Of a DNA stretch of 13,621 nt, positions 7,269 to 12,656 are shown piece by piece. The translations under genes and the position numbers were made by a program. The stretch is from the NCBI GenBank assembly GCA_019414545.1, contig DXLV01000027.1, positions 7,801 to 21,421 of the forward strand, read 5' to 3'. The notes under the pieces are model-generated. The model saw only the letters and a list, made by a program, of their open reading frames with translations, was not told where the DNA came from and searched no databases. Positions within the stretch are counted from its first letter, which is position 1, and each line of letters begins with the position of its first letter. The DNA is from Collinsella sp. GTDB lineage: Bacteria; Actinomycetota; Coriobacteriia; Coriobacteriales; Coriobacteriaceae.

Positions 7269-8265
7269 ATTCGCTCGAGCCGGAATCGGTCGTCTCGGAC
7301 GTGTCGGAACCGTCATCCGAGCTCTCGTCCTTCGTCTTGGTCGCAGCATCGCGCGACGTTCCCTGCGGCGTGCTATTAGCGGTGCTCACGTCCTCATCCG
7401 AGGCCGACTGTTCGTCGGTCAGCGAGGTGATGACCAGCACTTCCTCGTTGTTCTCGGCCGTCGTCTGGGCGCGCACCACAATGGTGTAGTACACGTCGTT
7501 TGCGGATTTTTCAACCGACGAGACGGTGCCGAGCGGTAGACCCTTGGGGAACACACCGCCAATGCCCGAGGTCACGATGATGTCGCCAACCTTAACATCG
7601 GAGTCGACGCTCACGTACTCAAGACGCAGCGTGCCGTCAGCCTGACCCTGCAGCATACCCTGGGCGCGCGTGTCCTGCACCATGGCGGATACGCCGGAGT
7701 TCTCGTCGCCAATCAGGCGCACGGTAGAGGTCTTGGCCGATACCTCGATAATCTGGCCGATAACACCGGCAGAACTCGTCACGGGCATGTTGATGGCAAG
7801 GCCGTCGGCAGAGCCCTTGTCGATGGTAACGGTCGAGGTCCAGGCATCGCCGGAGGCACCAACGATACGAGCAGCGGTCGATTTGAGGTTATAGGTCGAC
7901 TGCAGGCCGACCAGCCCCTCCAGACGCTCGGCGGTCTTTTGAGCCTCGGAGAGCTCGGCAACCTTAGAGGTCAGTTCCTCGTTTTGCTTCTTAAGCTCGT
8001 CAAGCGTGTCCTGCGACGCCGTAAGGTTAGAGAACACGTTACCGATCGCATTGAAGGGAGCCGCCACAGCCGAGCCCACAAAGCGCACCGGCGAGGTAAT
8101 CGTCGTCACGCCCGAGCGCACGGCATGAATCGGTCCTGCCTCGCCCTCGCGGATGTAAAACGTGAGCAGCAACACCGAAATCAGGCTGAAAACAATCAAC
8201 GGGCGCATACCCGTTGATTGTCGCTTGGTATTCAGATTTGTGGAGAAACCCGAAGATCGTGCCAA
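7267..8265 (-). CDS. mreC: Rod shape-determining protein MreC
   Basis: A 332-residue elongasome scaffold, anchored by one membrane helix (about 21-39) with the C-terminal part outside. A coiled coil follows (about 84-118, DTLDELKKQNEELTSKVAEL). The MreC beta-domains span about 128-282, including ARIVGASGDAWTSTVTIDKG, GVIGQIIEVSAKTSTVRLIGD and VKVGDIIVTSGIGGVFPKGL, all characteristic. The last 50 residues are a Ser/Thr/Asp/Glu-rich, probably disordered tail. The start is TTG, supported by AAAGGTGG with 7-nt spacing; the next in-frame ATG (M20) would begin just before the membrane segment and has no good Shine-Dalgarno sequence. A perfect inverted repeat lies within codons 15-25. The gene starts 21 bp after mreB, and its stop overlaps the mreD ribosome binding site. 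Confidence 0.95.
   Translation of the reverse strand: MARSSGFSTNLNTKRQSTGMRPLIVFSLISVLLLTFYIREGEAGPIHAVRSGVTTITSPVRFVGSAVAAPFNAIGNVFSNLTASQDTLDELKKQNEELTSKVAELSEAQKTAERLEGLVGLQSTYNLKSTAARIVGASGDAWTSTVTIDKGSADGLAINMPVTSSAGVIGQIIEVSAKTSTVRLIGDENSGVSAMVQDTRAQGMLQGQADGTLRLEYVSVDSDVKVGDIIVTSGIGGVFPKGLPLGTVSSVEKSANDVYYTIVVRAQTTAENNEEVLVITSLTDEQSASDEDVSTANSTPQGTSRDAATKTKDESSDDGSDTSETTDSGSSE
8192..8221 (-). promoter_or_regulatory. Perfect 12-bp inverted repeat with 6-nt loop inside 5' end of mreC, terminator-like
   Basis: ACAATCAACGGG at 8192-8203 is the exact reverse complement of 8210-8221, with a 6-nt loop at 8204-8209. In the mRNA sense the stem is followed by three more T bases, giving GTTTTC across the stem end. 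The element overlaps codons 15-25 of mreC. It could act as a partial terminator, an mRNA stability element or a binding site for a dimeric protein. Structure is seen; function is inferred. Confidence 0.5.
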
Positions 8266-8272
8266 ATGGAAT

Positions 8273-8280
8273 CCACCTTT
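8273..8280 (-). promoter_or_regulatory. Shine-Dalgarno for the TTG start of mreC
   Basis: AAAGGTGG on the minus strand lies 7 nt before the TTG at 8265-8263 and just after the mreB stop (8289-8287). It is a strong match to the 16S anti-Shine-Dalgarno complement and fixes the TTG as start. Confidence 0.7.
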
Positions 8281-8286
8281 TGGAAA

Positions 8287-9330
8287 TTAAGCATTGGTCT
8301 GGACGAAGCCGCCATCAAACGCATTGGCCTCGAGCACGCGGGCACAGCCGTTAACAACGTTATCGAGCGCCGTGGGGCTGACGTTGACCGAAACGCCGGT
8401 CTCATCGCGCAGGCGCACATCGAGACCGCGCAGCAGCGCGCCGCCACCGGTCAGCAAAATGCCATAGTACATAAGGTCCGAGGCAAGATCGGGAGGCGTA
8501 GCGTCGAGTGCGTCCTTGACGGCCTTGGCCATCTCGTCGAGCGGCTTGTTAAGTGCGCGACGAATCTCCTCGCTCTCGATGCGCACGGTCTTGGGCAGAC
8601 CGGTGATCACGTCGCGGCCGTTGACCTCGACGTCGAGCTCATCCTTGAGCGGCACGGCGGAGCCGACCTTGATCTTGATGTCCTCTGCCGTACGCTCGCC
8701 GATGGCCAGGTTGTAGGCATCACGAACGTGCGTGAGGATGGCCTGATCGAACTCGTCGCCGGCAATACGGATGGACTGCGAGACGACGATGCCGCCCATA
8801 GCGATAACGGCAACCTCGGTGGTACCGCCACCGATGTCGATGACCATGGAGCCGGTGGGTTCCTCGACGGGCAGGTCGGCGCCGATGGCAGCCGCCATGG
8901 GCTCTTCGATCAGATAGGCCTGGCGGGCACCGGCCTGGATCGTGGCCTCAAAGACAGCGCGCTTCTCGACCGACGTGACACCGGAGGGAACGCAGACGAC
9001 AACACGCGGACGCGGAGTCCACGGATAGCGCTTCTCGGACGCCTTGTCGATAAAGTAGCGAAGCATGGCCTCGGTAACATCAAAGTCGGCGATGACGCCG
9101 TCCTTCAGGGGACGAACGGCCACGATGTTGCCGGGCGTACGGCCGAGCATGCGCTTTGCCTCGATACCGACCGCCAAGATGCGCTCGTCGTTCTTGTCGA
9201 TGGCGACAACAGAGGGCTCGCGAATGACGATGCCCTTGCCGCGCACGGAGACAAGCGTATTGGCGGTGCCGAGGTCGATGGCAAGATCGCCCGCATAGCT
9301 ACCGAAGAACATATCCATCAAAGAAAACAA
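8287..9330 (-). CDS. mreB: Rod shape-determining protein MreB (bacterial actin)
   Basis: A 347-residue actin homologue that forms membrane-associated filaments directing lateral-wall synthesis. Nucleotide-binding motifs are intact: DLGTANTLV (19-27, phosphate 1), DIGGGTTE (165-172, phosphate 2) and LTGGGALLRGL (293-303, adenosine). GRTPGNIVAVRPLKDGVIADF (63-83) is near-invariant in MreB. The N-terminal 14 residues, rich in Met and Phe, could be a short amphipathic membrane anchor. The start is TTG with AGGAG 5 nt upstream; the later ATG at residue 5 is 17 nt from that site, too far. It heads the elongasome operon, after a hairpin and a possible promoter. Length is typical for the family. Confidence 0.97.
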   Translation of the reverse strand: MFSLMDMFFGSYAGDLAIDLGTANTLVSVRGKGIVIREPSVVAIDKNDERILAVGIEAKRMLGRTPGNIVAVRPLKDGVIADFDVTEAMLRYFIDKASEKRYPWTPRPRVVVCVPSGVTSVEKRAVFEATIQAGARQAYLIEEPMAAAIGADLPVEEPTGSMVIDIGGGTTEVAVIAMGGIVVSQSIRIAGDEFDQAILTHVRDAYNLAIGERTAEDIKIKVGSAVPLKDELDVEVNGRDVITGLPKTVRIESEEIRRALNKPLDEMAKAVKDALDATPPDLASDLMYYGILLTGGGALLRGLDVRLRDETGVSVNVSPTALDNVVNGCARVLEANAFDGGFVQTNA

Positions 9331-9335
9331 CGCAA

Positions 9336-9340
9336 CTCCT
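9336..9340 (-). promoter_or_regulatory. Shine-Dalgarno for the TTG start of mreB
   Basis: AGGAG on the minus strand is 5 nt before TTG at 9330-9328. The first in-frame ATG (9318-9316) would be 17 nt away, so the TTG is preferred. Confidence 0.65.
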
Positions 9341-9362
9341 GATGTGTTGGATGATTGCTGGA

Positions 9363-9390
9363 AAACTACTAGCTCATCATACTAGCGCAA
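9363..9390 (-). promoter_or_regulatory. Candidate promoter of the mreB operon, with a 7-bp direct repeat
   Basis: TTGCGC (9390-9385) and TAGTTT (9368-9363) are separated by 16 bp and resemble an actinobacterial sigma-A promoter (TTGnnn / TAnnnT). An alternative -10, TATGAT (9381-9376), lacks a convincing -35. GCTAGTA occurs twice (9386-9380 and 9373-9367) with a 13-bp period across this stretch, which could be an operator half-site pair. A promoter is expected here because the preceding unit ends in a hairpin. The assignment is weak. Confidence 0.35.
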
Positions 9391-9423
9391 GCCCGGCGCC
9401 TCACTTGCGGTGAAGCGCCGGGC
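9391..9423 (-). terminator. Strong GC hairpin between the TPR gene and mreB
   Basis: GCCCGGCGC (9391-9399) pairs perfectly with GCGCCGGGC (9415-9423). After one mismatch the stem continues with 4 bp around a 5-nt loop. In the minus-strand direction it lies 22 bp after the TPR stop codon, where a rho-independent terminator would sit, but only two T bases follow it. It is probably a terminator or attenuating hairpin of the cyclophilin-TPR unit. Confidence 0.6.
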
Positions 9424-9445
9424 AAAGCTAAATCCCATAAGGTCA

Positions 9446-10750
9446 CTACTGGTTGTCAGCAGCCGAGAAATCCATATCAAGCGAAGAAACGGCCCAGCCG
9501 ATATGGTTGTCGGAGCGCACGAATTTGACGGTGTACTCCTGCTCGCCGCCCTTGGACAGCGATGCCTTCACCTTGGCGGTCGTCTCGGTCATGGACTGAT
9601 CCATGCCCTCGACGGACACGGTGGCACCCTGCGGAATCGAGGAGATGATCATCGACTTAGCGTCCTCGGACAGGCTCGAGGCCAGGCAAGACTCGGCCTT
9701 TGCGGCGTCACCGTCGCCGGCAGCCTGGAACAGATCGGTAACGACAGACTCCTGAGACGGGAAGCCAAAGCCGCGCGTGTAGGCAAAGCCCAGACCGCCC
9801 GCGGCGATCAAAATAAGCAGAAGCAGAACGATGAAGACTTTAAGACCCGTATGGCGATGGCGACGACGGACCTTGGCCTGCTTACGATCCTGACGGTCCT
9901 GCTGGACCATCTCGGACTCGGACAGCGTAAAGAAGCCGGTGTCCGAGGGATCGGGCATAAACTGACCGGTCGCGCCCGTAGGATCGAGAGGATCGACGGC
10001 AGGAGCGTCCATCGCGGGCGCCGGAGCCGTGGCCATAGCCGTCTGGGCAGACAGCGCGGCAAGCGAATCGTGCACGCGGGCAAGCTCATCGGCCTGCTCG
10101 GAGGTGAGCTGGTAGATGCCATCGGCAGTAGCGGCGTTAAAGGCATCGAGTGCGTCGGAGGGGCGGCCGGCGGCAGAAAGCGCCTGACCCATGCCGGCGT
10201 TGAGCGCACGCGTGTCGTCGCGGGGGCCGGCAAAGTCGATAGCCGTGCGGTAAGTCTCCACGGCATCCGCCGGACGGCCGAGCTTAATGAAGCAACGACC
10301 GAGCTCGCCGAGCGCGGCGGCAGGAGCCGGATTGGCGCCGTCGATGGCAGCCTGACGGAAGGCGGTTCCCGCGTTGGCATAGTCGCCCGACTGGAACAGC
10401 GCATTGCCCAGGCCCAGATAGGCCTTGAACGGCGTGGCATAGGAAGCATCCTGCGTAGCAGCAGAGAACGCCTGAGCGGCCGTCGTGTAGTCGCCCACGG
10501 CGGCAAGCGCCTTGCCGCGGTTGGTGAGCAGCGCGCCGCGCTTGCCGTAGGTGCCGTCGTTGAGGGCGGCGGCATAGGCCTCGGCGGCCTCGGCATACAT
10601 GCCCAGGTGCATCAAGGCGTTGCCACGAAGGTGATCGGCCTCGCCCATAATCTCATCGGGAGTCTTTGCCGCCCCAAGCATCTGGGCTGCAGCGGAAAAA
10701 TCACCCGCGCGGTAAGCGGCGCGGCCCTGTTGGATCAGCTGGCTATTCAA
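9446..10750 (-). CDS. Membrane-anchored TPR protein with C-terminal outer domain
   Basis: A 434-residue protein with about six TPR-like repeats in residues 1-210 (for example AEAAEAYAAALND, TTAAQAFSAATQD, ADAVETYRTAIDF, SDALDAFNAATAD). An Ala/Pro-rich linker follows (about 235-275), then a basic stretch (RRRHRH, 295-300), one membrane helix (about 303-324) and a small C-terminal domain (about 333-430). That last domain resembles NTF2-like or DUF4878 domains (SVVTDLFQAAGDGDAAKAESCL, then VKFVRSDNHIGWAVSSLD). The basic residues place the TPRs in the cytoplasm and the small domain outside. The start is TTG with AAAGGGG 6 nt upstream, overlapping the cyclophilin stop codon. TPRs usually mediate protein-protein contacts; partner and function are unknown. 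It is co-transcribed with the cyclophilin, 11 bp away, just upstream of mreB. Confidence 0.85.
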   Translation of the reverse strand: MNSQLIQQGRAAYRAGDFSAAAQMLGAAKTPDEIMGEADHLRGNALMHLGMYAEAAEAYAAALNDGTYGKRGALLTNRGKALAAVGDYTTAAQAFSAATQDASYATPFKAYLGLGNALFQSGDYANAGTAFRQAAIDGANPAPAAALGELGRCFIKLGRPADAVETYRTAIDFAGPRDDTRALNAGMGQALSAAGRPSDALDAFNAATADGIYQLTSEQADELARVHDSLAALSAQTAMATAPAPAMDAPAVDPLDPTGATGQFMPDPSDTGFFTLSESEMVQQDRQDRKQAKVRRRHRHTGLKVFIVLLLLILIAAGGLGFAYTRGFGFPSQESVVTDLFQAAGDGDAAKAESCLASSLSEDAKSMIISSIPQGATVSVEGMDQSMTETTAKVKASLSKGGEQEYTVKFVRSDNHIGWAVSSLDMDFSAADNQ

Positions 10751-10756
10751 GGAAGT

Positions 10757-10763
10757 CCCCTTT
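10757..10763 (-). promoter_or_regulatory. Shine-Dalgarno for the TTG start of the TPR gene
   Basis: AAAGGGG on the minus strand lies 6 nt before the TTG at 10750-10748. Its first two bases are part of the TAA stop (10764-10762) of the cyclophilin gene, which points to translational coupling. Confidence 0.65.
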
Positions 10764-11304
10764 ACTCGTGAACGATCTCGACATGGACGATCTCGTCGCC
10801 GGCACGCAGCTGCGAAATCACATCGAGACCCTCGACCGTGGTACCAAAGACGGTGTAACCGGAATCGAGGTTATGCTGGGCACCCAGGCAGAAGTAGAAC
10901 TGCGAACCCGCGGAATCGGGGTCCATGGAGCGTGCCATGGCAAGGGCGCCATCGACATGGCTGTTGCGCGGATTGGTGGCAAACTCGCCCTTGATGCAGT
11001 AGCCGGGGCCACCGGTACCGGGCATGCCGTCGGGGCCCTCAAGACCGGCGGCGACGTCGGCGCCGGACATGTCGCGGGTATTGGGGTCGCCACCTTGGAT
11101 AACAAAACCGGGCACATAGCGATGGAACTTAAGGCCATCATAGAAACCCATCGTGGAAAGCTCGCAGAAGTTCGCGACATGAATGGGAGCGCCCTCGCCG
11201 TCAAACTTGACCTTGATGGTACCCTTCGACGTCTCGATTACGGCGCACTCGTCGCCGACAAGCTGATACTCGGGCGTGTAGAGCTCTTTCTTAAAACCAA
11301 ACAT
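10762..11304 (-). CDS. Cyclophilin-type peptidyl-prolyl cis-trans isomerase
   Basis: A 180-residue cyclophilin that would catalyse proline isomerisation during protein folding. The active-site block FHRYVPGFVIQGGDP (60-74) holds the conserved Arg62, Phe67 and Gln70. GALAMARSMDPDSAGSQFYFCLG (119-141) and YTVFGTTVEGLDV (150-162) complete the fold. The usual SQFFI reads SQFYF here. There is no signal peptide or lipobox, so it is cytoplasmic. A Gly-rich insertion (about 85-102, GPDGMPGTGGPGY) is common in bacterial cyclophilins. The ATG at 11304 is preceded by GAGGAAGGA at suitable spacing. A good promoter lies about 40 bp upstream, and the TPR gene follows 11 bp downstream. Confidence 0.95.
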   Translation of the reverse strand: MFGFKKELYTPEYQLVGDECAVIETSKGTIKVKFDGEGAPIHVANFCELSTMGFYDGLKFHRYVPGFVIQGGDPNTRDMSGADVAAGLEGPDGMPGTGGPGYCIKGEFATNPRNSHVDGALAMARSMDPDSAGSQFYFCLGAQHNLDSGYTVFGTTVEGLDVISQLRAGDEIVHVEIVHE

Positions 11305-11343
11305 GTGGTTCCTTCCTCGTGCGTTTAAAGCATATTTGTACGA

Positions 11344-11373
11344 ATTGTAGCAATAAGCACGGGCTTACATCAA
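11344..11373 (-). promoter_or_regulatory. Sigma-A-type promoter for the cyclophilin-TPR unit
   Basis: TTGATG (11373-11368) and TACAAT (11349-11344) are separated by 18 bp; the -10 matches consensus at 5 of 6 positions and the -35 at 4 of 6. Predicted transcription starts near 11337, giving a leader of roughly 33 nt with the GAGGAAGGA ribosome binding site. The 106-bp gap is AT-richer than its surroundings, as expected for a promoter. Confidence 0.6.
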
Positions 11374-11410
11374 TTGCGCACGTAGGTTATGCCGACTATG
11401 GCGAACTATT

Positions 11411-12553
11411 TTAGGAACGCTGCTGCGGCTTCCAGGAACCCACATTGGCGTCGTACTGGTTCAGCGCGCTGTTGCCGCCCTGCGCGATGGGCGCCAGGAT
11501 CTCGCTTTGGTGGGAACTCATCGACTCGCCATCGGGAATGGCCAGCGAGATATCCCAGCTCTGGCAGATCACGTCGACGCGCTCATACATCCACTCGGCA
11601 AGCTGCTTTAAGTGGGCGATGTCATCCGCATAGACCGTATCGTCCTGTACTTTCAGGTTGTTAAGCTCATCTTGCGTCTTTTTGATCTGGTCGCGCAGGG
11701 CGTAGGCACTCTGCGACAGCTCCTGACGGGTGGACAGCGGCGTTCGGAGATAGCCGTTGTTAAAGGAATCGATGACCTCGCCGATCTGATCCTCGTCAGC
11801 ATAGGACACGATGGTCTGATACAGACCGTCGAGCCTGGTATAGAGCTGATCATCGGTGAGCACGGTTTCTTCCTGGACCACCTCGGCAGAATCGTCCTGC
11901 TTGGTATCGTCCTCAGTGGCCTCGCCCTTTTGACGCGTGGGGAAGGTCGTCTGCGCGGCCTGGCCAAACTGGTCGTAGAAGCCAGGCATGACACCCATAG
12001 GATCGGCCGTCACGAACCAATAGGCACCGCCGCAAACGACGGCAAGGACCGCGATGATAATGAGCGGCTTGGGGATATGACGCTTGTGCTTGTGATAGGC
12101 GTCCTCGTCGGGATGCACCTTGCGCTTGGGTTTTTGAGCATCGTCATGCAGGGAAACGGGCGTGGGAATATCGACCTTGGGGATACCGAAATCCTTATCG
12201 AAAGCTGGCAGCACGCAGGTCTCATTGGGGTCGGCGGCGTCCGAAAGCACCGCAGCGGCAGAGGCCGGCGCATGCGGCACCTCGGTATCGATCTGCTCTT
12301 GCGTTAGGCGCGGAAAGCCCGCCGTGCGGCCCGCTGCCAGGTCGGATGCGGCCGCGTCCTCGGAGAGGATACCCGGAGCGGGGCGTCCGCATTTGGGGCA
12401 CGTGCGATCATGCGGAGAAAGACGGGCACCGCAGCCCTCACAGAACACGAACTCGGTGTGCTCCGGACCATCGCCCGGACCCACATAGGCGTTGCAGTAG
12501 GGGCAGAACGAGGCGCCGTCCTCGATAGTCTCAAGGCAATGCGGGCAGATCAC
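11411..12553 (-). CDS. Double zinc-ribbon single-pass membrane protein
   Basis: A 380-residue protein of unknown function. Two zinc ribbons at the N-terminus have identical spacing, CXXC-X10-CXXC: C3/C6/C17/C20 and C38/C41/C52/C55. An acidic, Ala-rich linker with a basic end (KPKRK, HKHKRH) precedes one membrane helix (about 163-181). About 200 mostly helical, polar residues follow and should lie outside. This layout recalls TcaA/YvbJ-like zinc-ribbon membrane proteins of other Gram-positives, but I see no detailed match. I place the start at GTG 12553, because AGAGGA lies just upstream and the product then begins MICPHC as zinc-ribbon proteins usually do. An in-frame TTG at 12583 would add ten residues but has no ribosome binding site. 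It stands alone between the ATPase and the cyclophilin unit. Confidence 0.82.
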   Translation of the reverse strand: MICPHCLETIEDGASFCPYCNAYVGPGDGPEHTEFVFCEGCGARLSPHDRTCPKCGRPAPGILSEDAAASDLAAGRTAGFPRLTQEQIDTEVPHAPASAAAVLSDAADPNETCVLPAFDKDFGIPKVDIPTPVSLHDDAQKPKRKVHPDEDAYHKHKRHIPKPLIIIAVLAVVCGGAYWFVTADPMGVMPGFYDQFGQAAQTTFPTRQKGEATEDDTKQDDSAEVVQEETVLTDDQLYTRLDGLYQTIVSYADEDQIGEVIDSFNNGYLRTPLSTRQELSQSAYALRDQIKKTQDELNNLKVQDDTVYADDIAHLKQLAEWMYERVDVICQSWDISLAIPDGESMSSHQSEILAPIAQGGNSALNQYDANVGSWKPQQRS

Positions 12554-12557
12554 GGCA

Positions 12558-12563
12558 TCCTCT
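12558..12563 (-). promoter_or_regulatory. Shine-Dalgarno favouring the GTG start of the zinc-ribbon gene
   Basis: AGAGGA on the minus strand ends 4 nt before GTG at 12553-12551. The upstream in-frame TTG at 12583 is preceded by AACCTCGA with no purine-rich site, so GTG is preferred. Confidence 0.6.
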
Positions 12564-12593
12564 TTTCGAAGCAATTCAAACAATCGAGGTTAG

Positions 12594-12602
12594 AGCATAA
12601 CA
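12594..12602 (-). promoter_or_regulatory. Weak extended -10 candidate upstream of the zinc-ribbon gene
   Basis: TGTTATGCT on the minus strand fits an extended -10 (TGnTAnnnT) about 40 bp before the GTG start. The best -35-like hexamer, TTGCTC, is 20 bp away, which is too far. This is a tentative call. Confidence 0.25.
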
Positions 12603-12646
12603 TCGCCACGGCCCCACAGGAGCAAGGCACCAATTCAACATCGCCA
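12599..12646. repeat. 10-bp direct repeat in the gap after the P-type ATPase gene
   Basis: AACATCGCCA on the plus strand occurs at 12599-12608 and 12637-12646, 38 bp apart, inside the 73-103 bp gap between the ATPase and zinc-ribbon genes. The copy nearer the zinc-ribbon gene overlaps the candidate -10. It may be an operator pair or chance. Confidence 0.35.
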
Positions 12647-12656
12647 GGGCGCGTAG

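Noticed and set aside
8218..9342. Long open frame on the plus strand opposite mreB
   Set aside because: Antisense shadow of mreB; the mreB protein on the other strand is full length with intact motifs, and this frame has low-complexity D/G/H/R-rich content.
9410..10771. Long open frame on the plus strand opposite the TPR gene
   Set aside because: Gly/Arg-rich product with no domain; explained by the reverse complement of Ala/Asp-rich TPR codons.
11374..11410. Terminator after the zinc-ribbon gene
   Set aside because: Only a 3-bp GCC/GGC pairing and no T run could be found.
12551..12583. TTG start at 12583 for the zinc-ribbon protein
   Set aside because: No Shine-Dalgarno site in front of it, while GTG 12553 has AGAGGA nearby and gives a typical MICPHC N-terminus.
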